NCBI RefSeq assembly: GCF_954871325.1 | Contig: NC_088775.1 | Location: 49,329,561-49,393,560, forward strand | Length of the DNA: 64,000 nucleotides | DNA from: Gordionus sp. m RMFG-2023 | Taxonomy: Eukaryota > Nematomorpha > Gordioida > Chordodea > Parachordodidae | Direction: 5' to 3' | Shown here: positions 21,331 through 33,189 of the stretch, piece by piece | Layout: the number at the start of each line of letters is the position of its first letter | Position numbering within the stretch: position 1 is the first letter of the stretch | Notes under the pieces: generated by a model | The model's database searches: none | What the model saw: the letters and a program-made list of their open reading frames with translations, nothing else | Told to the model about the DNA's origin: nothing | Made by a program: the position numbers and the translations under genes

Positions 21331-22067
21331 TGACAATATTAAAATATTTAATAATAATTTTATTTATATAAAAAATGGGGGAGTCATTTTGAAAATGTTT
21401 TAGATTGCGATTTATCTTCCATCTAATCACTATTTATTATTTTTATTAAAAAAATTTTTTTATATAAAAATATATAAATATATTTCATTCATATTATAAT
21501 TTATCGCCTTATATATATTTTTTTTAAGAAAGTTGTAGTTTATAAATAATATTCAATTACATTCTGATATGCAATATATGATAATAATTATATTTTTCCA
21601 TGATGTTTTTATTAAATTTAAAATTATGTATAAATATTTATATCAATAAAGTTCTTCGTCTATTTTCTTATACCAAATAAAGTTTTATCTAATATTTGTG
21701 ACCCAATTCAATACAAAATAATATAGAGAGGGATTATCTTTAAAACATTATACTAGGTAAACAAAATAAGCATTAAGATTAAGCCATTTAGGCTAAGAAT
21801 TTATCTTATTGTTGTTTCTTTGCAATGATTTTTAGAGGGTTGGGTAGAAAAGGCGGTTTGCCTCTAGTAAATTTTCTGTCATATATGAGTTTCTAAATTA
21901 ATGTCTATCGAGAAGATGTACTTTGTATAAGAAATATCATGGGATCGGAGTATTTGGTTATTTTATAAATTTCATGTTGTGTAAATTAGCATGTTAGTAA
22001 GGATCTCTTCCCCACCTAAATATTGCTAAACTTTAATTATGATATTGATTGGAGCTTCCTATCAATA
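21331..22067. other. No gene seen
   Basis: AT-rich stretch with a more mixed section at about 21735-22060 that I could not match to anything else in the window. Confidence 0.4.
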
Positions 22068-22075
22068 ATCTGAAC

Positions 22076-22343
22076 TAGAGGTCTGGATTGGGTGGTTTTT
22101 TCGCCGAGGGTTAAAAATTTTTGGAGAATTTGATATTTTTCAGGCGAAATGAGCAGAACAGTAAATAGTTTTTCATAATATTCCATATTATATGTTTAAT
22201 TAAAAATACATTAAAATAAATAAAGAGCCAAACCAGCCATAAAATAATTTTAAAACAAAATATATATAAAAAAAATTATAAGTGAGAGCGAGGGCAGGTT
22301 AAATAAATCTTTTCGCTAAAAACCCGCCCATTACAGACCTCTA
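22076..22343. mobile_element. GC-block hAT MITE, copy F
   Basis: TAGAGGTCTGGATTGGGTGG at 22076 and inverted TAGAGGTCTGTAATGGGCGG from 22343. The flanks ATCTGAAC (22068-22075) and ATCTGCAT (22344-22351) agree at six of eight positions, an aged 8-bp duplication. Its GGGTGG/GGGCGG blocks are closer to the 18368 autonomous remnant than to copies A, C and D. Confidence 0.75.
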
Positions 22344-22454
22344 ATCTGCATATCTTATCACACACTATTTGGTAGCAGACTAAAAATATAAATTTAAAAC
22401 TATAGAGAGGCGGCGACTATTTAGATAAGATAGACAAAAAAACGATTTAAATAA

Positions 22455-22545
22455 AAAATGTACGCTACATGGATTTGAACCCGCATTTTGAGGATAGGTA
22501 ATGTAAGTCTTACTAACTAGACTACCCACCACACCTTGTAATCCT
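22455..22545 (-). ncRNA. tRNA-like Pol III promoter, probable SINE head
   Basis: On the minus strand GGTTCAAATCC (22481-22471) is a good B box, and TGGGTAGTCTAGTTAGTAA (22528-22510) is A-box-like at a suitable distance upstream. The D-arm and T-loop text looks tRNA-derived, but the anticodon and acceptor stems do not pair, so it is not a functional tRNA gene. A tRNA-derived SINE fragment or a decayed tRNA are both possible. Confidence 0.4.
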
Positions 22546-22599
22546 TAATTTTATTTAATCTACTTTTTAATTAAATTTATATATATCAAAAAGAGAAAT

Positions 22600-22935
22600 T
22601 TTATTATATTGTTAACTTTAATGATGTTAAAATAAAGATGAGCTCTTGAAATGTAACAATATATATTTTACAAAGCATTACTAAAATATTATTTTAAAAC
22701 ATAGATTATAATTAAATAGTTAGGTGTGATACCATTATTGTCTCTATATTATATTTTATATCCTTAACTTTAATGATGTTCCTTGATTTTACAGCTCTCA
22801 TTATTCGACTTAATGATCTTAAAAAAACAAAGATGAGTTCTTAAAATGAAACGATATATATCTTGCAAAGCATTATTAAAATATTATTCTAAAACATAGA
22901 TTATAATTTAACGTTAGGTTTTATACCATTATTGT
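22600..22935 (+). repeat. Diverged direct duplication of about 170 bp
   Basis: The stretch from TTAACTTTAATGATGTT (about 22609) through AAAGATGAG, CAAAGCATTA, AACATAGATTATAATT to ACCATTATTGTCTCTAT recurs at about 22765-22935 in the same order and orientation with many substitutions. Non-coding. It directly precedes a TGTAACGTG-type terminus and may be the body of that element. Confidence 0.7.
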
Positions 22936-22984
22936 CTCTATAATATATTATCATTTAAATTCATGTCATGAAAATTTTTGCTTT

Positions 22985-23099
22985 AGATTTATCGCTTCAA
23001 AAACATTGGGGGCTATTATCATCAAAATCTCACAACCCATCCGTGTGAAAGTGATTGCGTGAGATTCGAAATCTCACAGATCACTTTCACACGTTACAC
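22985..23099 (+). repeat. Second TGTAACGTGTGAAAG-type transposon terminus
   Basis: It ends ATCACTTTCACACGTTACA followed by CCGG. Inward lie the inverted CGTGTGAAAGTGATT and the ATCGCTTCAAAAACATTGGGGGC segment shared with 12910-12990. It is the same terminus as at 13051; here no coding exons are attached, so it may be a non-autonomous derivative. Confidence 0.6.
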
Positions 23100-23109
23100 C
23101 GGGTCTAAA

Positions 23110-23172
23110 CATAGTAATTACTTACTCATTGCTGGTTAGTGAGAGGAAAATACATTACAATAATGTATTATA
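23110..23172 (+). repeat. Left half of an older repeat split by nested insertions
   Basis: TAGTAATTACTTACT...GCTGGTTAGTGAGG...CATTACAATAATGTATTA continues, after the inserted block, at 28888-29085. The complement of 37795-38040 carries both halves joined, so that copy represents the unoccupied site. Confidence 0.75.
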
Positions 23173-23667
23173 GTGATCTGCATCGAGCCTAATTCCAAGC
23201 CCGGCCCAAAATTTTTTAAAAATATTTTCCGGCCCGAACCTTAATTTTTTTTAAAAAAAATTTATCGGCACGGCCACTATTTAAATATAGAAATTAATTT
23301 TTATAATTACTCAAAATAAAAGATATATGTTATATAGCGTGGCGTCTAGTTTCGATAAATAAAATCAAATATTTTTATTTTATATGAAAAATTTAACATA
23401 TAATTGATAAATTTAAATATATTTTAAAAAATTTAAAAGTCCGACCCGACCTGGCCGGAATTTTTTTAACCCTTCAATACTCTGGTGGTTATATGAAATT
23501 CAAGGCATAAATGATATTAAATAAAAACGGTTAAATATTATTATAAAGATTCTTCAGTAGCTTCATCAAATATATTTTAGAATCTATATTCCAATTTCAT
23601 ATATTTCGGTTGAGTAGTTTTTAAGATTTAAGCATTTTGTGACTGATTGGGGTTTGTGAGACCCCAC

Positions 23668-23806
23668 ATTATATATTATCAATGTTATAAATGTCATACA
23701 TACAAATCAATCATATTAATATATATATCAGTTGTAAATATCAGTTGATTTTCAGTCAATAAAGACATCCATATTTGTGTATGCTTATATAAGACTAATT
23801 AATATA
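23668..23806 (+). repeat. 5' LTR of the Ty3-type element
   Basis: 139 bp, starting ATTATATATTATC and ending GACTAATTAATATA; it pairs with 27564-27702. The AATAAA in its middle (GTCAATAAAGACATCC) is a plausible polyadenylation signal. Confidence 0.85.
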
Positions 23807-26800
23807 TTGGCGACGTTGTCGATGATCTTATTATGAACAAAGAAGACAAAAATAAAGTAATTATGAATAAAGAAGAAAAAAATGATAACATTATGATCAA
23901 ATTTGATAACTTCGATAGGCAAAACAATTTTGCTGATTACATTGAATATATTGATATGTTGGAGATAAGAGGTATATTAGTAAATAATGAAACCAAAAAA
24001 TTTAGCAGAGATGAGGTCCTTTGTTTATCTAAAAATATTGAAAGATTTTAATTATGAAGAGATTATTGAAGTGGGTAAGAAAGTTTTTAAGCCTATTTCA
24101 ACATTATTTAGCTCAAGAATTAAATTTATTCGGATAGAAAGAGGGGTTGGTGAATCAGTTGCGGAGTTTGCAGCTCGATTAAAAAAATTAGCTCAAGAAT
24201 GTAAATTTGAATCTGACCTAGATGGGAGATTGAGGGATCAGATGGTGGCTGGAATCAAAATGGGTGCATTGGAGAAAGATATTCGCACTAGATTTACAGA
24301 TGAAATACATGACTAGGGAGAAAGGGTGAGTTTTCAACAGGTTTAAAATATGGCTTTGGCAATGGAAAGGGCTGAGGATGAAGTGACAGAGGATGAAGTG
24401 ACAAATATGATGGTAAAAAAAGTCAATAAAGCTAAGGAGCAGATAGAGAATAATCAAGAAAATTTTTCTAATCAAAAGTACTAATATAATAATAATAACA
24501 AAGAAAAAGGTAATTTTAGTTATTACAATAACAATAATTTTAAGTTTAGAGATAACAATAAATTTAACAATAATGATATGTATAAGTTTAATAAATGCTC
24601 AAAATGTGGAAGAACTCATCCCCCTTTTCAATGTTTTACATCAAGGGTGAAATGTTATAATTGCCAAAAGGTAGGGCATTATGCTAAATATTGTAAGGGA
24701 CAGAAGTTACATGCTATGCATATAGATGACAATGATTCATCAGATTCAATTAATAATATTTCCCAAATTGGTAGAAATAGTGCAAAGATATTTGTTTGGA
24801 TAAATGGAGTACCTATAGAATTTGACTATGATACGGGGGCACAGGTATCGGTGATTGGGAAACAATATTGGGATGAAATTGGCCGACCCAAACTTGGACC
24901 AATCAAACCTTTATCAGTATATGGTAACCAACCGCTAGATGTGCTTGGTGAAACTATGGTGAGGGTTCGTCTTGGAAAGATAAGCAGATCACTACCGATT
25001 GTGGTGACCCGTTCAAATGACATTCCATTATTTGGACTACCATGGATACTGGCATTTAATATGTTTATTCCACGACAAGTGACTATACGTAGTATCACAA
25101 ATAAAGAGGTTATGACAACCAATAAACAAATTGCTGGCATGACAACAGAATTTTTCAGTGTTTTTGATGACAAGCCTGGACGGGTGAATGATATAGAAGT
25201 TAGCATACATTTGAGTGAGGCAGCAAGGCCGAAATCATGGCCAGCTCGTAGAGTACCTTTTCCATTACGAAAACCAATTGAAATGGAACTCGATAGATTG
25301 GTTAAATCAGGAATATTGAAGGCGATTGATCCAACACAAAAACGGTTGACATGGGCCACTCCAACGGTAAACGTACGAAAAACAAATGGAGAAATCAGGA
25401 TTTGTGCGGATTTAATGAAACTAAAACAGGTGGGTATGAAGGCAAAATGGGCCAAAATACGTTTTTTTAATGAATCAGTTTCATTTTTGGGTTTCGTTAT
25501 AGACAAATATGGAATACATTCAGCGAAAGAAAAAATAGATGCTATTCGAAGGATACCAACTCCTAATAATATACACCAATTACGATCTTTTTTAGGACTT
25601 GTGAATTATCACGAGAGATTTTTGCCACATCTACATGGAATTGCCGCTCTTCTGCATAAATTAACAAGCATTAAATCTTGTTGGGGTTGGTTGGACAAGG
25701 AACAAGAGGTATTTGATAAAATAAAACAGCTTTTGTCAACAAATAAAACGCTAATTCCATATTCGCCAAACTTGCCAATTATATTGGAATGTGACGCTTC
25801 CAACACTGGTTTTGGAGCTGTGTTATGTCATTTAGTGAAAAAAGATATTAGCAGACCAATCGCATTTGCCTCGTGAACACTTCTAGAGTTAGAGAAAAAT
25901 TATGCACCAATAGAAAAAGAGGCACGAGCACTTTTGTTTAGTATGGAAAAATTTCATACATTCATTTTTGGTCGAAAATTTTTATTACGAACAGATCACA
26001 AACCTTTGGAAAAATTATTTGGTGATAAACGGGAATTACCAAAAATATCCAATAGTCGATTAACGCGCTGGGCTTGGAAAATGTCCGCATATGATTTTGA
26101 TATTGAATATGTTCCTGGAAAAGAAAATAAAGTAGCTGTTACATTATCTAGACTGCCAATAGATGGCATAAAATCAAATAATGATCAAAAAAACGCGTTA
26201 AAAATTTAAGCTATAAATTTGCACGATATAAATATTAGTCAAGTTGAACTCCAAAAGGAAACAAGGAATGATAGCTTGTTTAAAAAAGTAGTTAAAAACA
26301 TTGAGCATGGATGGGTGGATTTTGATGCGAAAAAAAATACAGAGTTAGTTTGTTTTTATAATCATAGAGAGGAATTGTCAGTAGATCATGATGTTATTGA
26401 ATGGAATGGGAAGTTGGTAATTCCAACCATTTTGAGGAAATCAATATTAACGATTATACACAGAGGGCATCCAGGAATAAATGCTATGAAATCAATTTTT
26501 AGAATGTATTGCTGGTGGCCGAATTGCGATAAAGATATTGAACAATATGTTCGTCAATGTATGCCTTGTCAAAGTAATCGGTCGAATATTATGGAGGTTC
26601 CTTTATATTCGTGGAACATATCTAATATACCATGGGAACGAATTCATTTGGATTTCGCGGGGCCTATTGATTCGTATTCATGGTTAGTTGGAGTTGATGC
26701 ACATACTAAATGGATTGAGATTGAGTTAATGAGAGAGACCACGTCCACGACAATGATCGGGGTTTTAAGGAAATGGTTCGCACGGTTTGGAACACCTAGA

Positions 26801-27563
26801 CAAATCGTATCAGATAATGGACCTCAATTTATTTCTGGAGAATTTCGAAAATTTTGTTTCGAGAAAAATATTAAATTGATACATACAACACCGTACCATC
26901 CAAAAACGAACGGTTTAGCGGAAAGAACGATACGAACCCTCAAGAGTCGATATTTTACAACTAGGAAAGACATCAGGGAGCCCGAGGAAGCCATGGGAGA
27001 AGTTTTGCTAGCATGGGTGAGCATCAATCAACTGGACGTTCACCGGCTAAGTTATTATTGGGACGAAATTTTAAAACGGGATTGAATTGGTTAAGTCCTA
27101 ATGTTAGTTATGAAATGGAACGATCGAATATACGACAAAAAGTAGCGCATGATGAACATAGTCATATGAGAGAATTTGAGATTGAACAACCGGTATGGGT
27201 GCATAATGAAATAAATTCAGGTTGGAGAGAAGGAGTTATAAAATCCAGAACTGGTAGATATTCTTATTTGGTAGAAAGCAAGGATAGAATGGTACGAAAG
27301 CATGCGGAACTTCGAAAAAGGGAGGTAGCTAAAGAAATGGAGAAGTCTGGGCCAGGGAAAGAAAATGGAGAAAATATGGAGTCAGAGAGAGAAGAGGAAA
27401 ATATAAAAAATAAAGAGTCGGATATAGTTGAGATTTTAGAAAATGTGGAAGATAACGGAAAACTAGAAACGCGGAAATCACAAAGAGCCAGGAAACCTAC
27501 AAATCGGCTGATTGAGGAATTGTAAGATCATATATGTGGGGATATGTTATAAATGAGATTTAT

Positions 27564-27702
27564 ATTATATATTATCAATGTTATAAATGTCATACATACA
27601 AATCATTCATATTAATATATATATCAGTTGTAAATATCAGTTGATTTTCAGTCAATAAAGCCATCCATATTTGTGTATGCTTATTTAAGACTAATTAGTA
27701 TA
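27564..27702 (+). repeat. 3' LTR of the Ty3-type element
   Basis: 139 bp, same length as the 5' copy with about four substitutions; followed by the CCCAC target duplication. Confidence 0.85.
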
Positions 27703-28009
27703 CCCACCAGAGTAAATTTGTAATTTTTTAAGAAATTTTTTTTAAAAAATTTTTAAAATTATAAATATATACTATTGTATTATAAAACTTATTAAAACAA
27801 AGTTTAAATATCTTTTATTTTGATTGAGATATATGAAAAAGAAAACTTAAACATTTTTTTGGTTAAGTTATTTTATTTTTATTTTCACCATCTAGTTCAT
27901 TTCTCAAATTATTTTTAATATACCAGACAATAAACTTAATTATTATTTAGGTAAATATGGAATTATTTATCATACTATTTCTCTGTAAAATTAGCTAAAA
28001 ATAAGGTGA

Positions 28010-28300
28010 CTCAATTATGGAAATCTGATGGGTTTGGAATTGAGATATTTTGAGCAACAATGACACTCAAAAGATTCAGAATTCTAATTCATACAATAAG
28101 ATTTGATGACATATTAACAAGAGAAGAGAGAAATGGTAGACAAAGCAACTCACATTAGAAATATTTTTCAAGAATTTGATAACTGCTACAGATCTTATAC
28201 AATATCAGAATATGCAACCCTAGATGAAATGCTTCCAGTATTTCATGGTAAATACCCATTCAGGCAATACATGCAAATAAACCATCAAAATTTGGCATAA
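28010..28300 (+). pseudogene. piggyBac transposase fragment
   Basis: The plus strand reads ATMTLKRFRILIHTIRFDD, then ILTREERNGRQ. After one frameshift (near 28140) it reads THIRNIFQEF, YTISEYATLDEMLPVFHG and KYPFRQYMQINH. This matches the piggyBac DDE_Tnp_1_7 core (MSxxRFxxLLxxLRFDD ... IDExLxxFxGRxPFRQY). The aspartate of TLDEM corresponds to the first catalytic residue. An in-frame stop lies between GIEIF and ATMTL. Only about 95 codons of a roughly 550-600-residue protein remain. Confidence 0.85.
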
Positions 28301-28887
28301 AACTATACTCCTTATAAAAAAACATTTGTCAAATATGTAAAATAAATTTATGTTTAGAACACATTAATATTTTATGTAATAAATGTTTGGCATGTCAAAT
28401 TTAGCATATTTCAATGTTCTACATTTTTTATATATTAGAATGTATTAGTGTAATTTTTTTTATATTGAAGAATAAAGATCCATATATAGAAATATCATGA
28501 TTATATGATGGATAAGTTATTTTTTTAATTTTAAATTTTAAAAAAGTAAGCTTTTTTTAAAAAATTTTGGCACAAATTATAATTATCCTCATCATTTTTA
28601 ATCTAGGCTTAAGAAATAAAAATATTTAAATATTTTATTAAGCTTAAGGTTAGATCTATCTTATATCCAAATATCAAATTAAAATAACTAATGTAACTAG
28701 AGATATATACATTTGAAATTGGGGTCTATTAAACCCCACCCGAGTACTAACGTTATTTTTTTCACCGGAGTATTGAAGGGTTAAAAAATATTAGGCCCGA
28801 CAAAGCCCTAACCCATTTTTTTTAAATAAATAGGTCCAGCCCGAAGCCCGTTCGGGCCGGGCCAAATTTTGCAGATCTAGTATTATA

Positions 28888-29085
28888 CAATATGTAATAC
28901 TCTCTTTGTAAACAGTTATAATTATAATTTGATGAAAATTATTTTATTTCCTTTTTTTAAAAAATTTCGAAAGAAAAGGAAGCTTTTCAAACAAATTTTT
29001 AATCTTTTTTTTACAGTTCGAAAAATAAGTAAAAAATATTTGTTTTCAATTAAAATGTTAAAAACTCGTAACGTAATATCAAAGA
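28888..29085 (+). repeat. Right half of the older repeat split by the nested insertions
   Basis: It matches the complement of 37795-37985 (AACAGTTATAATTATAA...GATGAAAATTATTTTATT, ATTTTTAATCTTTTTTTTAC, GTTAAAAACTCGTAA). Its left half is at 23110-23172. Confidence 0.75.
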
Positions 29086-32000
29086 AATATTTGTAATAAC
29101 ATCAACATCGCTTCTCAGCTGGTCAACATGCCTGACCCCTATTCTCCCATCCGGGAACCTTATAGGGCACAGCCTTCCACCCATTTTTTCGACCACCACT
29201 CCCGATTTCCATTTCTTTTCACTTCCATACAACCTGACCCACACTGTGTGACCTACCTCAAACTTTCTCTTTTCCTGTTCAATCTTTTTCCCTTCCTTCT
29301 CATTTCCTGGCCTCAGTGCATTCAATCCAATTCGTGTTCTCCGCCTCAAGAACTTTTCTGACGGACAACTCTACCTCTTTCCGGCTATTATTATAATAAG
29401 CAACCGATACCCATATCTTACCTTCTCAAATTTTGCCTTCTTCAAACAATTTTTTACCACTCCCACCATCCTCTCAGCCTGCCCATTCGAGCTAGGATGA
29501 TAAGGTGGCGCCAGCATATGTTTCTCCCCACTCTCCAAACAAAATTTCCCGAAACTTTCACCGCTAAAGGTCGGATCTCCATCGGACACGATTACTTAGG
29601 CTCCGAATTTCGCTCTTAAATTTTTTAATTTTCTGACCACAATTATTGTTGTCAATCCACCCACTTGGAGTGTGCATCTAACACCAGGAAATACTCTTTC
29701 CTATCAAACTCATATAAGTCCACGTCAATTCTTTCCCATGGCCTCGACGTTTTTGGCCATGTACTTTTTTTATCCCTCGCTGACATACTGACCCAGGTAT
29801 TCCACAATACACACTAACATTGCTTAGCCAGCCTCTCAATTTCTTCATTCATTCCCAGCCACCACACATATTCGCGGCCTCATTGTTTTATCCGTTCCAC
29901 ACCCTGATGCCCCGCATGCAACATTACCAATACAGCTTCTTTCAGCTTATAAGGTTCCGCCGCTCTATTTCCCCGTTCTACACAATCATCCAATACGGTT
30001 AATTCTTTTCCCACACTCTTGTATCCTTTGTCCCCATCTCGCCACGGCTTGCGCCCATTATACACTCCTTTACCCAACACAAATCTCTGTCTTTCATTGT
30101 TGCCGCACGATGTTCTTCCCAGCTCAACGGCCCACGTTTTTAAATTCTTGACAAGGCCTCATCATAACCATCTCCTTCTTTTCCCCCACAACTTTTTCCT
30201 CTGCCTCATATCTCGACAAAATTTTTGGTAAGTAGTTCTCTCGTCTTCTTTGATATTTCAACGTCAAATTGAAACTTCCTACCAAAAATAACCACCTCTG
30301 CAACAGCGGAGACATCATCAACTCTTTGTTATCCTTTTTAAACAAAAGTATCAAAGGCTTGTAATCCGTATACCCACAAACCGCTCCCCAATCAAATATT
30401 CTCTGCACTTGGTCAGCCCAAAAATCATCGCCAAGGCCTCCTTTTCGATTACTGAATACCTCGTTTCTGCATCCCGGACTACTCTGGAGAAAAACAGTAT
30501 CAGTCTCTCTCTCTATTTTATCTATCTCATGTATCAACGTCCCTCCTGCTCCTTTACTCGATGCATCCCCTCCAGAACCACCTCTAACTCGTTGTTGAAA
30601 CATACCAAAATTGGTTCCTCTCCAATTTTCCTCTTCAAAATTCAAACGCGGCTCTTGATCATCTCACCACTCAAATCTTACCCCCGTTTTCAATAACTTG
30701 TACAACGGTGCTGCCACTTCAGAAAAATTCTCAACTAACCGATGATAGTAATAGTAATTTACCATCCCTATAAAGGATTGTACATCCGCCTTACATCACT
30801 GCTTCATCATATTCGATTCCAACCATATTTTTCACTCAATTTATCCGATGCCCTAAATACACAGCCTCCATTACCCCCAATATACCTTTCTCTCTACTCG
30901 CTTGCAATTCCTTTTCTCGGATTCACTGAAAACCTCCTCCAACCTTCGATTGTGCTGCTCCGGCGTGACCCCCGTTACCAACACATCATCTATATAATAA
31001 AATACTCCCTTTAATCCCTGAAACACCGTCGCCATCGTCCGTTGAAATATGAGCGCAGAAACGCTTAACCCAAACGGCAACCTCCGAAAGACGAACAACC
31101 CCTTTAGCGCGGTTATCGTCAACAATTCCTCCTTTCTTACCCCTAACTGCAAATATGCATTCGAAAAATCTACTTTCGAAAAATATCTGCCCTCTTTCAA
31201 ATTCGCCAATATTTCTTCGATCCTAGGTAACTGATATTTCATTTCAACTACCCATGGATTCAACGTTATCCGGAAATCCGCACACAACCGAAATTTCCCA
31301 TTGGCCTCCTTCACGGGTTCCAAAGGTGTCGCCCACTCGCTGTACTCAACTGGGCCCACTATGCCCTCATTTACCCAGCGATCTAACTACCTAGTGCCTT
31401 CACTTAAAAGGTACTCTACGAACAGCATAATATTTTGGCACACATCCATCCTTCATCCGTGTTTCCACTTCATAATCTCTCAAACAGCCCAACTCCTCAC
31501 TAAAAATATTATCATTCTCCTTTGCCAATCGCTCTACTTCCTTTTTCACACATTCCAATTTCCCCTTCGACCCTCCCGGTCTCCTTCCCTCCTCCTTTCC
31601 TTGTCTTGCGTCTTCTCGCACTATAATTCTCCATTTCCCACACATCGAACTTGTGGTCTCACTTCCTCCTTTCTCATCGTCGATATCCCCTTTTCCATTT
31701 TCCCCAAAATTTGACTTTTTCTCATCGTATCTACACAATCTTTCACTATAATTCCCTCACTTTATCCCCAATAAAGAGACTCGCCTTCATTTATCTAGAT
31801 TTTATCCCTTCCTTCCATCCACTCAGTCGTACATCTCGGCTCTATTTCCTCCTATTTATCCCTTACTGTTTTCATGATCACATCTCTACCTTCGCTATCC
31901 ATGTGCATAAACACACCCCATCAACACTGTTTCTACCATCCGATCCATTATCCATAAATCCAGCACTTGTAGCTCCCCCGTATACAAATCCCCGATTTTT

Positions 32001-32930
32001 ACTCGGCCCATGACCGTTATTTCCGATCCATCAAACTGCCTCATGCAAATCTCTCTATGTTTATAACTTCCCTCGGCCATAATTTACGATATTCCTCATA
32101 TCCCATCACCGATATCGCCGCTTCCCTATCAAACAACATCGATACTACTTTTCCATTCAAATTAAATCATACTCTCGGACAGGAATTATACACAAAACTC
32201 ACTTCTCCTTTTCCTTGCAAAATCCGTATTTCCCTTCCCTCTTCCTACTCTCATGCCATTTCCTTTGCCTTGCGATCATACATTCGCCTTTTTTTACAAT
32301 CCCTCGCACAATGCCCTTCCTTCTGGCATTTAAGACATACAATTTCATTCTCTTTAACTATCTTCAGAGCCGCTGCACCTCTGCCTTCGTTTTATCTCTG
32401 CCACACATTAATGGTGCCCTATACTTCTCCCCTCTGCCTTAACCATCCTCTTATATTGACATTTCCCATATTACAATTTTCTTTCTTATGCCCAAATCTA
32501 CCACATCCAGCGTATCTCATTCTGTCTAGCTTACTGGTACAAAACGTCAAAATGTGACCACGTGGCACACTCAAAACATTTAATATCCCGACAGTTTATC
32601 GCTATGTGCCCGTTTATATCATATTTAAAACACACAATATCTCTATTCCTCGGACCTTCTGTCCTAAAGGTCCGTGTCACTTCTCCACGATCTCTATATA
32701 TTCCCATTCTTTTATCTTCGCTCAATTTCAACTCCTTATTACTCGCCCATCCTTTCAATATCTCCTGCACAGGCAACCATGTAACCCTTCCATACCTATC
32801 TTCCTCCCCGTCGTGTCCTTCAATCAACAACCCACCTAATTTAATACTCCTATTTCGGTGTTCTCCCCTACCGAAATATAGACTTCCCAACCATATAAGC
32901 AATACCACTACCGCTCTCAGTATATTATAC
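29050..32930 (-). mobile_element. Ty3-type LTR-element fossil, minus strand, less AT-rich
   Basis: Read from right to left: gag zinc-knuckle region (about 32.9-32.5 kb), protease region (about 32.3-31.9 kb), reverse transcriptase with FSNAYLQLGV and YIDDVLVTG (about 31.36-30.87 kb), RNase H (about 30.65-30.12 kb), integrase zinc finger with HAGHQGVERI (about 30.0 kb), integrase core with YHPSSNGQAERMV (about 29.5 kb) and C-terminal part (about 29.35-29.05 kb). It is clearly less AT-rich than all surroundings, including other Ty3 fossils, so it stems from a lineage with different base usage. Broken several times; no LTR pair recognised. Confidence 0.85.
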
Positions 32931-33189
32931 TTATTTCCACATATTTAGTTAATTTAAATCCCTTCATTTAACTAATAAAAAACAATTAATTAAAACAATT
33001 AAAACGATTGAAAAATAATTTTGCTTTATTTTATTTCTAAATTAATTATAAAAATAAAATATAGCTCAAAATATACCTATAAAAAGTTAATAATTAACTT
33101 AACTAAAAATATTCTAACTATTTGTAACCTTAAACTATATGACACAATTAATAAAAATAATACCGAAATACTACAACAGTACATAACAC

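Larger units (their letters stand above)
23668..27702 (+). mobile_element. Young Ty3-type LTR element with intact LTR pair
   Basis: Two 139-bp LTRs (23668-23806 and 27564-27702) differ at only about four positions, so insertion is recent. A 5-bp target duplication CCCAC lies at 23663-23667 and 27703-27707. TTGGCGACGTTGTCG right after the 5' LTR is the likely primer-binding site. Parts in order: gag (about 23.8-24.55 kb), zinc knuckles with CYNCQKVGHYAKYC (about 24.6 kb), protease with DYDTGAQVSVIG (about 24.83 kb), reverse transcriptase, RNase H, integrase with HHCC and D-D-E core (about 26.4-27.0 kb) and a basic tail. It is a fossil: broken, a few to several breaks, despite its youth. Confidence 0.9.
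23470..28780 (+). mobile_element. piggyBac-type element carrying a Ty3 insertion
   Basis: The ends are CCCTTCAATACTCTGGTGG at 23470 and the inverted CCCTTCAATACTCCGGTGA from 28780. TTAA duplications lie at 23466-23469 and 28781-28784; TTAA targets and CCC..GGG ends define piggyBac. A transposase fragment lies at 28010-28300. Removing the Ty3 element (23668-27702 plus one copy of its CCCAC duplication) leaves about 1.27 kb, so this copy was already reduced. Direct GGGGTTTGTGAGACCCCAC-type text near both ends may be subterminal motifs. Confidence 0.85.
23173..28879. mobile_element. GC-block hAT MITE, copy D, split by a piggyBac
   Basis: The left part is 23173-23465 (GTGATCTGCATCGAGCC...) and the right part 28785-28879 (...GGGCCAAATTTTGCAGATCTA). 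GTATTATA flanks both sides (23165-23172 and 28880-28887); the leading TA of the TAGTG end overlaps the duplication, so the exact start is ambiguous by two bases. Without the insertion the MITE is about 390 bp, close to copy A. Confidence 0.8.

Noticed and set aside
22455-22545. Functional tRNA gene
   Set aside because: A and B boxes are present, but acceptor and anticodon stems do not pair, so I list it only as tRNA-like.
24826-25506. 226-codon minus-strand frame
   Set aside because: Opposite-strand shadow of the protease and pol region of the young Ty3 element.
30019-32948. Many plus-strand open frames of 60-166 codons
   Set aside because: They are opposite-strand shadows of the minus-strand Ty3 fossil, whose recognisable domains are all on the minus strand.
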